This document shows, one piece after another, positions 1 through 12,039 of a DNA stretch of 64,000 nt. Position 1 is the first letter of the stretch. Each line of letters opens with the position of its first letter. The position numbers and the translations under genes were made by a program. This stretch comes from Leptobrachium leishanense. Lineage: Eukaryota; Chordata; Amphibia; Anura; Megophryidae. The notes beneath the pieces are model-generated. The model was not told the DNA's origin. It saw only the letters and a program-made list of their open reading frames with translations, and did no database searches. Where the stretch lies: positions 328,100,690 through 328,164,689 of the forward strand of contig CM019066.1 of NCBI GenBank assembly GCA_009667805.1. The letters run 5' to 3'.

Positions 1-4
1 TTGC

Positions 5-29
5 ATATATATATATATATATATATATA
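5..29. repeat. (TA)n microsatellite
   Basis: A run of alternating TA at the window edge. Nothing else is readable in the first 390 bases, which are AT-rich presumed AIDA intron. Confidence 0.9.
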
Positions 30-473
30 ATGTTAGGAACCTATGCATATACTCATGCACTACAAAAAGACACATTTTGAAATTGATAAAAGCTTGCTTT
101 ACCTTGAAAAATTATATTGTTTATATGAAGCAGAGTATATGATAAATTGTGACACAGAAATTATTTATTTAAGGGGTTAATGTTACTGTTTTTTATTGCA
201 AAGGTTTTTGGATTGAAGGGTTAATAGAGGGCTGAATAGTATTGGAGATGTTTTGTACAGGGGTACTTGAGGGCTGCAGTCATTAAGGGTTAATGGTTAA
301 AGTCAGGGCTGCAGGGTTAAATTGGGATTCCAGAGCGTGCATGTGTCAGACAGCTCCTGGAAGCAATCAGATCTTCACTCCCTCACAGCTGTCCCGTGTA
401 TAACGCGACCCCTACAGTTTTAAGCTTGATTTATTGCTCAAAAAACTTGCGGTATACACAAGTATCTACGGTA

Positions 474-940
474 CTCACCCTGACCTACAAAACCCTCACT
501 AACGCTCACTACCTGTCCTCACTAATCACCAAATACACCCTAGCCCGTCCCCTACGATCCAACAATGACCTGCTCCTGGCTTCCTCCATCATTACCGCTT
601 CACGTGCCGGACTGCAGGATTTTTCTCGTGCGGCGCCGACCCTATGGAACGCGCTTCCTCGCAATATCAGACTGTCCCCAAATCTGGCTTTATTTAAACG
701 CTCCCTAAAGACCCTTCTATTCAGGGAAGCCTACCACCTGACTCCGTAACGAGACATCCGACCGACCCAAAAACGGTCTTCACCTTTCCCGCATTAACAA
801 CTCGTCACTGCAGCCCCTCCTCCTTTTTCTCACCCATAGAGACTGTAAATTCCCACGGGAATAGGGCCCTTATGTCCTCCTGTATCTGTTGGCAGGAATA
901 CTGACCTGCCTCCTTTTATGTATTGTAGAATTGTCTTGTA
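474..940 (+). mobile_element. L2-type LINE, 3' end remnant (part 1)
   Basis: The translated stretch [10 protein letters not shown], followed by a WNALP-type motif and FKRSLKTLLFREAY, matches the C-terminal end of the longer LINE at 22.1-24.6 kb in this window almost residue for residue. The nucleotide match continues into the 3' UTR (poly-pyrimidine, then GGGAATAGGGCCCT). The element is a 5'-truncated dead copy and is interrupted after about 940 by a hAT-like element; its tail resumes at 1712. Confidence 0.75.
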
Positions 941-948
941 TCTGTATC

Positions 949-1706
949 GGTGCCGATACCGGGTACTGCAGGCGTACTTGGTACTCGTGCAGTGCCCCCG
1001 ATATTTCCCCCGATGCCGGCATCCGAGGGGCTGGGGCGGCTGTCCGAATGCTCTATCGGCATTCGGACAGGCACCTGGAGCTCATCGCTATCATACTTTC
1101 CTTCCTGAGCGACGCCGGTAAAGTTTCCATGCGTGCGCTCGTTGGAAGGCCCCCAGCCGCGATCACGTGGGAGTCCCACGTGATTGCGGCTGGGGGCCTT
1201 CCAACGCGCGCATGTGCGAAGACTTTGCCGGCGTTGCTCAGGAAGGTAAATATGAACGCGGAGAGCAGCTGCAGGGCCTGTCCGAATGCCGATAGGGTGG
1301 CTGTCCAAATGCTCTGTCTGGTCTGGGGTCTGTGTGTGTGTGGAATATATACACACACTGAGCTGGGGGCATTATCCATGAGAGCTGGGGTATAATCCAT
1401 GAGCTGGGGAGGGAATATCTCAGAGCTTGGGGCAATATCCATGCGACCTGGGGGGCAATATCCATGCGCGCTGGGGGGCAATATCCATGAGAGCTGGGGG
1501 CAAGCTACAAGTGAGCTGGGGGTATTCTGTATATATATATCTCGGGGGGGCAATATCCATGAGACCTGGGGGCATTTTTATATGCGGTCTGTTCTTATTG
1601 GAAAGTGTCACATGACATAAAATAAAAGTATCGGTATTCGGTATTGGTGAGTACTTGAAAAAAGTATCGGTACTCGGTCTTAAAAAAGTGGTATCGGTGC
1701 ATCCGT
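949..1706. mobile_element. Non-autonomous hAT-like element, copy 1 (inserted in LINE remnant)
   Basis: Same family as the elements at 20825-21887 and 30341-31008. It has a left subterminal stretch built from GTATCGGTGCCGATACC, a hairpin around GTACT...AGTAC, a palindrome around 1110-1240 with a CACGTGGGAGTCCCACGTG core, a GAGCTGGGG-type minisatellite (about 1375-1575), and a right end GGTATCGGTGCATCC. The extreme left TIR is missing, so no clean 8-bp target duplication can be read. The overlapping ORFs on both strands are by-products of the repeats, not genes. Confidence 0.7.
1375..1580. repeat. Minisatellite inside hAT copy 1
   Basis: Imperfect tandem units of about 22-26 bases of the form GGGGGCAATATCCATGAGAGCTG. 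The same unit type occurs in copies 2 and 3, with a different copy number in each. Confidence 0.8.
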
Positions 1707-1711
1707 ACTTT

Positions 1712-1795
1712 ACTCATTGTCCCGTGTACAGCGCTGCAGAATGTGTTGGCGCTTAATAAATACTAAATAATATTATTAATAATAATAAGCACTTA
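1712..1795 (+). mobile_element. L2-type LINE tail (part 2)
   Basis: TGTACAGCGCTGCAGAATGT, then a GGCGCTTAATAAATA-like segment and AATAAT repeats. This is the 3' terminus of the same LINE family as at 24550-24616. It continues the remnant at 474-940 across the hAT-like insertion. Confidence 0.75.
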
Positions 1796-2325
1796 CTTTT
1801 GGCGTCAATGGGGGCAGCATGGGTTTTGTTGGTTCATTGCAGTTCCATGGATTTCATCTTCTTTATGGCATGGCCATACTGGTCATGAAGTGGGTACGAT
1901 ATTCCGGGGTCAAGTCATGCAGGAACGTGTAGGGAGGTAATACGGCCATTGTTTTTGCAGAGTCCTTTCAGCCCACATCCTGTAAACCTAAGTCTTGTTG
2001 AATATATTTTTTTTGATTGTCAAACTGATTCCCTGAAATCCAGCCCTGATGTAACATTAAATACTATGTAATTGTATTAGGGTTGCCAGATCGGCCATAT
2101 TTTGCCGGACTCCTACAGTGTATTCGTGATGATGAGCAGTGCATGAAAAAATTTAACCCCCGCAGCATGTAGAATCCATATGCGGCAGGTAAGGAATCAC
2201 AGTGACCTGCCTTGATTTCATTCCTGTAGCATATGAATTATACATGTTGCAGGACATCTACTTCCCTGTTATCCCTCTGCTCTGTATGAAATGGTAATGT
2301 TCTGATGTTCGGTGGTTTCTTTCGA
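1796..2325. other. AIDA intron sequence, nothing recognised
   Basis: No exon, repeat family or RNA gene that I can support. Confidence 0.5.
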
Positions 2326-2610
2326 CAGGTTTAAACAGGCGAATCCCTTAGGCTTCAATGTTAAATAAATTCACAGTTTTTCTTAAATATTTATTCAACC
2401 GTTTTATTCTTTTCATTTGCAGCAAAAAGTAAATATTTTTTTTTTTTTAAGAGTATATAGAGTTTAAGTTTTGGGGGGGGGCATGAGTTCGGCAGGTCGT
2501 TTCGCTGCACTTCGGGGACCCTGCGGTGAATGATGAATTTAACTCGCTGAAGTGCGGTGAACGGGAGAGTTCAAAAATATCAGTGACGTTTCGGTGCTCA
2601 CTGCATAATC
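2326..2610 (-). repeat. Fragment of a dispersed repeat, inverted relative to 55.0-55.6 kb
   Basis: Reading the minus strand here reproduces much of 55080-55390: the cggcgaa/ccgcagggtccccgaagtgc segment, a poly-A-rich middle, and the aagcctattgaa/cgcctg segment. A shorter piece of the same family (gggttattcagagag) lies at 6265-6350. Confidence 0.6.
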
Positions 2611-3004
2611 CTGATAGTGTGTCATCTCCAGTTCTGAAGTCCTCCAAGTGCCCCTCCTGTCACACTCCTTATATGCCCCGAAGGTGCTCTCTGCATGGAA
2701 TGAGGGACACTTAACGGTTAATTTATCCATTGATTGACATGAGGACTCCATGTTTCACTATTATTTTTTTTTAAAGTTTGTAGGAGTTATAGTTTTTTTT
2801 TTTTATGCTTTTAAGTGACTGTTCCTCTTTTATGCATGTCTATGTGCCATCTTGTATCTCTGTCGTGTGTGGGGGTGAACCATTCTCGCTGTGGCGCACA
2901 GTGTTCCCTTGTGTAGCATAGTGCTGTATGTATTTTATGGCTGCTATAGTTATTTTCATAATCCTATTAGTTGGCTGATTTTTTTTTTTTTTTTTTTTTT
3001 ATAC

Positions 3005-3313
3005 TTAAAAGGAACACTATATAACAATCAACCTTTACTCTACTCCCCCCTTTTTTCCCTCCCTTCTCATACAATTTGCACGGTGTACGTACATACGCAA
3101 ATAGCGTAACTTGCGGACTTTTCACACCTAGGGCATGCAAGCGCCTGATCAGAGATGGATTGATGCTGTGTGCGCAGCAGAAGCCCATGTCTGCTTTCTC
3201 TACAAACGCTCTGATGGACATGAAGTCAGCACCCAAAGCCGGGTGAGAAGGGGAGCACTCCATATGGCCTGACTACTGAGCGAAAGTGCTCTGTGTCTAG
3301 AGTATCCCTTTAA
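3005..3313. mobile_element. TTAA-flanked MITE
   Basis: The left end is TTAAAAGGAACACTATA and the right end reads, on the minus strand, TTAAAGGGATACTCTAGAC. The ends are similar inverted repeats with a TTAA target site on each side, and there is no coding capacity. TTAA targets fit piggyBac or Kolobok MITEs; I cannot decide which. Confidence 0.5.
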
Positions 3314-4653
3314 AATAATTTCATGAACAAATTTGAGTGGGGGAGGGACTAGATGTGGGAGGGAATTTGGGAAATAGACCGGACCTGAGTGTGGGAAGAA
3401 GTTTGCAGGGATGGCCTGGTCCAAAGGAAAGGATGGCAGATCTGGACTGCGGAGTTTGTGGCAGGGAGGGTGGGGTGATGATACAGGACTCCAGCTCCAA
3501 GAAAGGATAAATCTCCAGCGGTAAAGCTTGTTCACCCAGTGGCAGTACCCCAGGGTCTGGGTGGAGCATTTCTTGGGTTCATCCTCGGAAGTGACCTCCT
3601 CATTTACTTTGGTTTGTTCAAATTCTGTTTTCACCCAGCGTTCACTGGCTAAAAGTGCATCTCCATAGCTAATCAAAACTTCTATTTATACTCTATCAAC
3701 GTCTTCTCGGGCCATGGAATGTTGTGGTTTGCATCATAGCTGTGTAAAGGCAAGGACATATGTGCGCTCAGCTGTCCTGCTATGCCACACGAGCCTCCTT
3801 ATCACTGACCATTCATAGATCATTCTCCCTGACACCATCTGATATGTGGAACATTTTGTGAAACCAATGAAGTGTTTTTAATGTCAGATCTATTCCTTTT
3901 TTCATTTCGGCACCTTTTGTAAAGCCGTTCGCCCTCTGTCCTGCATGTTAAATGGCCCTTTCATTAGGGCTGCTGAACTTCTTGCACTTTTCCGCTGATT
4001 TATTTCTTCAAACATCACGTGAACCCAGAGACTTTATGTTTTTTCGGGGACTTGGAGATTTGGAATAGTTTGAGCAGAATGTATATGGAAACTGGATAAT
4101 GATTTTTGGCGCGGGACCAGAAGGCATTATTCATAGCTGTTTTGTACAGTCACCACACCCAGCTTCAAATGTGGAAATGACAGCTCGCTTAGGATACCAA
4201 GTGCTGGATGTGTCCGCGCTCAGACTGTGAGCTTGCGCTGCGCAGACTGTCTGCGCTCTGCGGGGTGGGGTTTTTTTTGGGGGGGGGTTTGTTATTTCTT
4301 TAAGGTTTTAAACTTTACTCTTATGACCAGAAGAGAATTACTATTTGTGGAATGACCCCCCCCCCCACCAAACATATAGTGGAAGGAAATGGGTAAGATT
4401 TTTAATGTGTGCAAAACCCTTTATGCTTGTGGTGGTGTTTGACTTTTATTGCATATAGTGGGGTCCCCTCATTCTGCCGCTGTCAGACATGGCAGCTTCC
4501 AGCCAGAGTGGGGATTACAGCGTGACTAAACCCAGACTGGGAGCTCTTTGAGGTCATCCCATATAGACTATATGTAAAAGGATGGAATTATTTTCCATTC
4601 TCTTGTGCGTTTCTAGACGTTTTCACAATGTGATTTCTTTTTTCTTTTTGCAG
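3314..4653. other. AIDA intron sequence
   Basis: A minus-strand open frame (3200-3676) has no recognisable domain and I do not call it a gene. G and C homopolymers occur near 4268-4290 and 4357-4367. A polypyrimidine tract precedes the exon at 4654. Confidence 0.5.
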
Positions 4654-4707
4654 AAAACCATTGGAAAAATTGCAACATGCCTAGAACTCCGGAGCGCCGC
4701 CCTGCAG
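4654..4707 (+). CDS. AIDA: AIDA coding exon a
   Basis: It encodes 18 codons in phase 0 (KTIGKIATCLELRSAALQ), part of the helical N-terminal domain. The acceptor is a TTTTTGCAG tract and the donor is GTGAAT. Confidence 0.93.
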
Positions 4708-5019
4708 GTGAATGCTGTCAGTTTTCACTGTTTTTCTTTCCTGGTTTTAAGACTTCATTCAGAAGCCGCATGTGCAATAAAAAAAAATCCTGTTACACAT
4801 ATGTGAAATTTTTATTTACAGGCTGTCACATTCATTGTTGCAGTAAATAAATGATGTAGTGTTTAGAAAGGAATAATATGGTTTAATCTCAAAACCATGT
4901 TGTTTTTTGCAAATATGTGCCCTCCCCTCGAGTCTTTTTTTTCGCTCTGGCACCTATGACATTGAAATGGACTCCTCAATACGCGATTTACTGTAGTTGG
5001 TTTTGATTTTTGTTTTTTT

Positions 5020-6454
5020 TGCACAAAATAAGTTCAAGCAGCGGAAGCTCAGGGCCTACTCAAAGGGCTATTCTAAGCACCCTGGCCACTTCAGAAAATC
5101 AAAGTGGTTAGGTTGCATTGCCTGCTCTCCCTCCCCAGCAGCCCTGTTTGGCTGGTTGCACTATGAAGCAGAAGGCTTCTTCCTCCCACCCTGCTGTCAC
5201 TTGGCAAATGAGATTTTGAATATCCCTCCTGCCGGGGACCAATGATGTCCGCATGCTCTGCGTGCTAACATCATCCTTTCTCGCGATCACTCACAGGAGT
5301 GCGCCTTCAGGGAGACCGCAGCTGAGTGGTGCGCGCAGCCATCATTCTTCGCTCATAGGAGATCTGCAATTTACATGGCTTACGTCTGAAAATTTAAGAA
5401 AGCTACGCAATTTGCTTAAACTCCAGGGTTTTACACGTTTTGAAAGCCCTGAGCTGGAGAGGACCAGCCCTGTGCCAAGTGATAAAAAGGGGAGTATCTA
5501 CAGGTAACTATGAAATATAGAATTAATTGTACAGATGCTGGCAGCCGCATCTCCCCGATTTATTTAAGAACAAAAAAGGGGGGGTTATTTTATAAAAAGA
5601 GAAAAATTTGAGTGCCTCTTTTTAAATGTACTGAATTGATGAATGTAGTGACGGAGTGTGAGGGTGACCTAGTTGTGCTAAGGTGACCTCCTCCCCTAAT
5701 TCTCAAAGTGTAAAGAGCAGGAGTCCCAGAGTTACTGACGGTCGTCAAACAAATAGGATTAACTCTGCATAGACTGAAAACACGGAAATCATTTAAATTG
5801 CTAAAATGCTGCTTTTACTGGAATGATTAAGGCTTGTGTAAAAAAAAAAATATGAAGAAAATAAACACAACAGAATGCCTCTTTAAAACTCAGAAGGCAT
5901 GTCATTACACGTGATTCATTACGCCCCCCTCTAGAACAGTTCATATCATTTGATGTTTGGGTTTACTCTGGTTTCTGAAGCCATACATTGCTTGGGATAA
6001 CCTGTGCTAGACAACACGTTTACGGTCTTGAGTGATAAAAACTAGTAGTTAACCCCATGGTTCCTGGATGACTTATCCAGGTCCTGGAATGTAAATTCTG
6101 AATTTCCACTGTGTATAAAACACTATGTAAACACACCGTGCCATTAAGTCCCTGTGCTGTGGCTCTGTGTTTACGGGTTGTCGCGCAGAGCAGTCTGGGA
6201 TTTGAGTGGTGTTGACATACGGTGCATGCCTTTCAGCAATGTGTCTGATACGACTAAAGACTGGAGGGGTTATTCAGAGAGATTCGAAATGTCACCGCAC
6301 GTTCGGTGCCCTTTCGTTCCCCGCACTTCAGGGCGATTCTAGTTCGCTGACTCTGTCGTGTATTCAAGTACAACCACCGGGTCCCCGTGGTGCAGGAAAA
6401 AACTCTCCACAAACACACCAAACACTCACCAAAACACTGACGAGCCGCTGATGA
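5020..6454. other. AIDA intron sequence
   Basis: Mostly unassigned. 5071-5250 holds a GC-richer stretch, possibly a decayed repeat. 6265-6350 is a stub of the dispersed repeat also seen at 2326-2610 and 55020-55605. Confidence 0.4.
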
Positions 6455-6807
6455 ATACTTGTATTGGTGCCGATACCATCATTTGCACGAGTACTTTGTA
6501 CTCGTGCAAATGCCCCGATACCCAGAAGCCAGTGCTGTGCCAGCTCGCCGGTATCCAAGGAGCTGGGGAAGCTGGACAGCGTTGCCCTCCGGCTGGTAGC
6601 GTTAATGCTGCCTCCTGCTGAGATCTGGCGGGAGCTAGTCACACAGCCCTGTGGCCACTCGTTAACGCTGCCAGTGGAAGGGAAACGCTGGCCGGTGTGT
6701 GTGTGTGTCAAAATTAACATGCACTGGACAGGCTTTAAGCAACATCCTAAATCATTTTTTGGAAAGTGGTCACATGACTTTAAAGTACCGGTATCTGTGC
6801 AACCCTA
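6455..6807. mobile_element. Decayed hAT-like element, copy 4
   Basis: The left part is GTATTGGTGCCGATACC, followed by a GCACGAGTACTTTGTACTCG hairpin. The right part has GTCACATGACTTTAAAGTAC and ends GGTATCTGTGCAACCCTA. It matches the subterminal pieces of the 30341-31008 copy. The left tip is missing and the ORFs here are artefacts. Confidence 0.6.
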
Positions 6808-7158
6808 CCTATAACTATGCAAGATTTTCATGGTCCTAATTTAAAGTAAAATCCTCTAGATTGCAAGCTTCTATGAGCCGGGCCCTCTGCACCCCACCCC
6901 CCTCCGATTCCTACGTTTTGTAATTTTAATTCCCCATTATTCATGTGCTATAGTAAAGATGAGTAATCTTACATCGGGCACTAGGTGACTGTCACTGTCC
7001 AAATACTTATGGACTGCGTTATTTTTTGATGTGAGAAACTAGTTCCAGTGTAACGCTGTGTGCACATATACATGTGTGTATATATACACACATCTCCTGT
7101 CTCCTTTCTGAGTATTTGCATCTTACGTTTTTTTATTAATTTCACATTTCTCCTGCAG

Positions 7159-7213
7159 TCCAACCAGTCCCAAGAGGTGTTCAAGCTGGAAGACCTGAAA
7201 CAACTAGAATCCA
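7159..7213 (+). CDS. AIDA: AIDA coding exon b
   Basis: It encodes SNQSQEVFKLEDLKQLES in the same frame as exon a, leaving one base for the next exon. The acceptor is TTTCTCCTGCAG and the donor is GTACGT. Confidence 0.93.
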
Positions 7214-7760
7214 GTACGTTTTGTGTCAGAAAAAGTATGATGTACAATGGGAATTGATTGAAGTAATACGGTACAGATTTAACTATCTGTGCGCCATGAC
7301 ACAAGATGCAGAATCCGTCTCCATAAAGTAGATTTATGATTTTACTAAAAATAACATCCTTTCTACTCCATGTATTAAATGTTGGAGAGTATACACCCAA
7401 TTTTTGTCCCATGGTCATTTTTCAATTTGGGACTTGGAACAAAAAAAGTTAACACACACATTGTGGTTTAAGATTGTACCATTAATTTACAAACGGCAAA
7501 AGTATAGAGGTTTTCTGATCAAATACACACAAAAAGGGATGATAAATTTGTTTCTACCCCAATCCTTCTTGTGCTCCTGTTGTACAGTTTATTTTTAGAA
7601 ATCCTGTTGAACACCAGGCCTCAAAACTATTCTTTATCACGGCTAATAAAGAAAACCTATTTAATCCATTTTCTTTGCAGTTTTTTTTCCTGGAAAAAAA
7701 ACTGCAAACAGTTTTGGGGTATAAACGTGTGGGGTTTCCCCAGTCTTTCCGTCTCTAAAT

Positions 7761-7941
7761 CAGTGTTTCCCAACCCTGTCCTCAGGTCCCCCTAACAGGT
7801 CAGGTTTCCAGATATGTGAAGCACAGCACAGGTGATATGATTTGCTGCTCTGTGATTGCAGGATTCAGTCTGCATTTCCACAAGGGAATCCTTAAAACCT
7901 GACCTGTTTGAGGGTCCCGAGGACAGATTTGGGAAACACTG
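7761..7941. mobile_element. hAT-type MITE (CAGTGTTTCCCAACC family)
   Basis: It starts CAGTGTTTCCCAACCCTGTC and ends in its inverse, GGGAAACACTG, the typical end of a widespread vertebrate non-autonomous hAT group. Flanks CTCTAAAT and CTCTAGGA share the first five bases of an 8-bp target duplication. Truncated relatives lie at 44125-44225 and 58446-58610. Confidence 0.75.
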
Positions 7942-8038
7942 CTCTAGGATTTTAATTAATGTAATTGGGGAAATTACCCCAGTTATTCTGTTTACAAACA
8001 AATGAAATGTTTCAAACTTTTTAATTTTCCGTTTCCAG

Positions 8039-8102
8039 TATTAAGCAACATTCTCACTTTCAACAAGGAATTTCCTTTTGACGTCCAACCGGTGCCATTA
8101 CG
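8039..8102 (+). CDS. AIDA: AIDA coding exon c
   Basis: With the preceding base it encodes ILSNILTFNKEFPFDVQPVP and then LR, ending two bases into a codon. The acceptor is TTTCCAG and the donor is GTCAGT. Confidence 0.93.
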
Positions 8103-8477
8103 GTCAGTTGATTAACAGCCGTTTATACTTTGAGTTGTGGTTTTTGGTTTCTTTCTTTGTGAACTTTTTTTTTCTCTTCCCTTTTTTTTCTTTTTTTTTT
8201 TTTCTTTTTTTCATAGAATTTTCTTTCCCTTGCAAAACATGAATGTGTTATGGGCGTCTATAAGCATAATACGTCAGCAAGTCTGATTTATTCATTTCTA
8301 ATAATCATTTAAGCCGTCCTGTGACCTATACCGGCTTGCGTAGTTCTATGCTGGTGTCTTTTAGTTCCAGCTGTGCAGTCTCGTTGTAGATGTGTCTTGG
8401 TCATTGTCTTCTCATTAGACAAAAAATACATAGACCTGCAGTAATATTATTGTCCTTTTTGGGTTTACATAATGCAG

Positions 8478-8581
8478 GAGGATTTTGGCTCCGGGAGAAG
8501 AGGAGAATTTAGAACTGGAAGAGGAAGAAGAAGGTGGTGCTGGGGTGGGATCTCCTGATGCCTTCCCTGCGAGAGTCCCAG
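8478..8581 (+). CDS. AIDA: AIDA coding exon d (acidic linker)
   Basis: It encodes RILAPGEEENLELEEEEEGG and then AGVGSPDAFPARVPG, the acidic linker between the helical domain and the C2 domain. The five-Glu run is a (GAR)n-like tract that may vary in length. The donor is GTGACC. Confidence 0.93.
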
Positions 8582-8934
8582 GTGACCAATTATCTTCATT
8601 AAACAAAGGATCGTAGTCTTCGAGGAGGCTGTATATACTTTTTCTTTTTTAGAAATGTTTTATAGAAGCCTGCATGTGTATATGAATGTAAAAACAGACT
8701 GCAAGAACAAGGGAGCCTACAACCTAAACCATCCTAGCTCATTCTCCTATACACAAACCTAAAATCCTTTTTGTTAGAAGAAACATTGGTCTAAAAATAT
8801 CTCACAAAAAACAAATGTTATAACAAAAAGTGGCAAAAAGTACAATTACCCAGCAGGGGTGGAACATACCGAATATTTGCAGATGTGTATCAATGATCAA
8901 GGAGTAGTCATGCTCGATCATTCAAACCAAATCT

Positions 8935-9930
8935 CCCGCAGCTAGAGGCCGCTCTGCAAGAACAATTCACAGAGGTAGAAAAGTGGATCAAACACAACAA
9001 ACTTTTTCTAAATACTGACGAAACTGTAACGATGCTCTTTGGAACAAAACCTAAACTACATAAATTGCAAAATCCCCATCTATGTGTCAGGACAAAATCA
9101 AATTGCATGCTGACCAGTCACTTCTCTCAAATATCTAGGTATGTGGTTAGACCCAAATCTATCCTTTGGCCCCCACATCGAAAAACTCTCATCTAAACTT
9201 TACCCCAAACTAGGTGCCCTGTACAGAAACAAATCCTGCCTGAACCCCGCGGTAAGAAAGCAAATTGTACAACAAATGCTTATGCCAGCCATTGATTACG
9301 GAGATGTAGTGTATGCAGCGGCCCGCAAACACACCTTAGGAATCTTACTACATTGTAGAACTCCTTCTGCCACTTTGCATTACAATGTAACTACATGACC
9401 CACCATTGTGACATGTTAAAAGCGCTAAACTGGCCATCGCTGGAGTCTAAACATACCCTTCACCTTTCCAGCCTGGTGTTTAAGAGCATTTCTGGGAAGC
9501 TGCCACCCTACCTGAATAGACTGCTTCCCCCAGCAGCTACCTCATCCTATAACCTCCGATCCAGAACCAGCACCTTACTTGCAATACCACAATACAAAAA
9601 GACAGTGGCTTGGTCCTCATTTTCCTACAGAGCACCGCAAATCTGGAATAACCTCCCAGACGCCATCAAATCTTCCCCCAGTCTAAAGTCACTCAAGAGA
9701 TCTCTATTAACATACCTCAATACAGAATGCACCTGTAAACATGTAACATAGTGACTATATGTATTTTCTGTTAATCTGTATATTTGTGTTGTTTTTTAAT
9801 ATCTTGCATTTTATTATTTGTATTTCTGTAACAATTCAATGTTCTTGAACCCAGGACATACTTGAAAATGAGAGAAATCTCAAAGTATCCTTCCTGGTAA
9901 AATACTTTATAAATAAATAAATTATACAAG
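8935..9930 (+). mobile_element. CR1/Rex1-like LINE, 3' end remnant
   Basis: A degraded reverse-transcriptase C-terminal region. The translated WLDPNLSFGPHIEKLSSKLY, YGDVVYAAA and WNNLPDAIKSSPSLKSLKRS are typical of the end of LINE ORF2. The frame breaks near 9395. The 3' tail is a CCTGGTAAAATACTTTATAA type end with AAATAAATAA. The same tail, detached, recurs at 17390-17462 and more weakly at 44720-44780. Confidence 0.75.
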
Positions 9931-11170
9931 TTATCTTTACATTGCCTGAACACACATTTGAACAGAGGCACCAAAATATATACGCAGATGGTCTTCTCTG
10001 TAATAGAAAGGGCTTAAAACCTTATGAGACCTGAGCAGGAGCCCCCCCCCCCATAGGGCCAGTACTGCTGGTGCCCATTCTGTGTTCTTATAGACCTGCT
10101 TCTGTTTGTTTGCATCACACCACAAATACTGTCTGAATTAATCCATTTACAGCTCTACCTACATTTGCGTGCCCCCCCCCCCCCATTATTTTGTGTACAA
10201 TAATATGAAAATGCATGAGCATTTACTGTGTCTGGGTACACTATTGCAAAATATAAATGTGCATTTGTACATCCCAGTGGGATGCAGTGACTTGCCACGA
10301 AGCACTACTCTTCTTACTCTTCAGTAGCGCACATGTTGCGTTTCGTGTAACTGTTTGTATAATGTGTTTGTGGTTGCATGCCATTTCAGCGCACTCCTCA
10401 TTGCATATCCCATTGTCTTTTTATTTTTCCCCGTTGTCTTCGTGCTGTGGTCCCTGCATGGCTTCACCATTTTCTTGCTTACATCACATGCCGTTAAATT
10501 CAGGAGCCATACAAGGTATGATCATTTAAGTTTCATTCTTTTAAGTTTGCTAAGATGTTTTTCATCCTTTGTGTAATTGTGTGTGTGTGTGTTGTTGCTT
10601 CACCTCTATTTAATTTGTTAGAAATTTAATTGATGCTTTCTTTATTTATATAATGAATTTCACTTTTTGTATTGAAGTTTCCTGCTCTCAGGAATAATCC
10701 CCCAATGTGCTGAAAGCAGAACAATTCATATGTGTAGTGAAGCATGTCGCGGGTACAGCAGATACAGTTACAAATTTTTATAAAGTGCTAACAAGTTCCA
10801 TAGCGTACAGTGGGAGGCAGAATAACATATACATACAGGTTCAACACACAGAACAGTAGGAGAGAGGACCCTGCTCAAGAGCTTACAATCCAAGAGCTAT
10901 ATCCTGTATCTCAGGGCCTCACATATCCTGGGACAAAGTTGTCAGTCTCCTAGGATTTTACCTTTGTATTAGAGGGCTCTCTTAATAGGGAATTACTCCA
11001 AATGTACGTGTTGGCGTTGCCTGCCTAAAACGTATTTGAAATATATTATTTTGCTGTCCCTTCCATACAGCATGCCGGGAAGGGGGGGGGGGTGTCTGAG
11101 CTGAGAGTCGTTCTGCAGGACAGCCCTCCATTCACTTCTCTCAGCAGATTGACTGTCAATGCTGAGGGCC
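9931..11170. other. AIDA intron sequence with a short frog-type repeat
   Basis: 10770-10905 (TATAAAGTGCTAACAAG ... GGACCCTGCTCAAGAGCTTAC) looks like a common dispersed tail repeat; a piece of the GAGCTTACAATC segment recurs at 57418-57432. C homopolymers occur at 10041-10051 and 10172-10184. Nothing else is supported. Confidence 0.45.
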
Positions 11171-11412
11171 AATTTTAATACATCGACTCTGAGGCTCCTA
11201 TTGCTTCTCTTTCTTGCTTTTATTAACATAGTAGCAAGTGGCAACTAGCAAGAACTTTGAAATATGAAGCTTTTATATTGAATAAAGAGAAAACATAACA
11301 GTAAAACAGGTATATGGTATCTTCCAACACCCCTTTCCCCCTTTGGATCTGTCCTCTTTCCTGTCCAGTGGCCATCAAAACCGATCCACGTCCCTCCTAC
11401 TTCCTCTTTCTT
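11171..11412 (+). repeat. DIRS left inverted terminal repeat
   Basis: Bases from about 11189 (GACTCTGAGGCTCC) to 11412 read as the inverse of 16255-16489. The first 18 bases are unique to this end and are repeated, inverted, inside the internal complementary region. Confidence 0.9.
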
Positions 11413-11670
11413 AGCTACTCGGCGACTAGATAAGTATATACATCTATTCTCTCGGCTATATTCCGTTTTTACCTATGGTTTAGATATTTATCTACAAATA
11501 GAGATTTATATTGCTAAGCGTTTACTTTAGCGAGCGCCCGGCTTTAACCGCGGCGTTCGCATTTTTTCCTCCAAGTTATTTTCCTTTGATCCTCCTGGTG
11601 ACCGCGGTGTGACCCCGTCTGCCTGCCTCTCCGAGGCGCCGCACGCGCTCGCTGGCTAGGTGGGCGGAGT

Positions 11671-12039
11671 GTGACCGATAGGTCTGCGCACGCGGGGACA
11701 ATTCCGGACATTCTCCCGGATTCATACAGCACCATGCCTCGTGGGAAGACCCCACAACGCGCAGCCTCCCCTGCAGAGATTTCAGCGCAATCCTCCGACG
11801 AGAGTGTGGGTGAGCAGTCCCAACCTCCCGTAATTGTACAGGCGCAGATGGCTCCTTCCCAGAATCCCACTTTAGACCCTTACATGCAGGCTTCAATTGA
11901 TTCTGCTGTTTTCAAAGCGGTCTCAGTGCTGTCTGCGGATTTTACCCGCTCTTTAAAAGAAATCATGGCCGAAAATCGCCAACCTGATATCCCCCGCCAC
12001 CGGCGGTTTATGACACGGGCAGTACACTCACCGCGGTGA
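11671..12039 (+). CDS. DIRS 5' leader ORF (possible Gag N-terminus)
   Basis: A 122-codon frame just inside the left terminal repeat. The second Met (MPRGKTPQRAASPAEISAQS) is a plausible start. Its last four bases overlap the next ORF. It lacks a recognisable domain; the composition (Ser, Pro, Gln) fits the N-terminus of a DIRS Gag split by a frame change near 12036. It could also be a separate short leader protein. Confidence 0.45.
   Translation: MTDRSAHAGTIPDILPDSYSTMPRGKTPQRAASPAEISAQSSDESVGEQSQPPVIVQAQMAPSQNPTLDPYMQASIDSAVFKAVSVLSADFTRSLKEIMAENRQPDIPRHRRFMTRAVHSPR

Noticed and set aside
916..1620. Several overlapping ORFs on both strands of 60-168 codons
   Set aside because: They are translations of the palindromes and minisatellite of hAT copy 1; no conserved domain and no single favoured frame.
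3200..3676. 158-codon minus-strand frame
   Set aside because: No recognisable domain, and part overlaps a TTAA MITE; no splice or promoter evidence.
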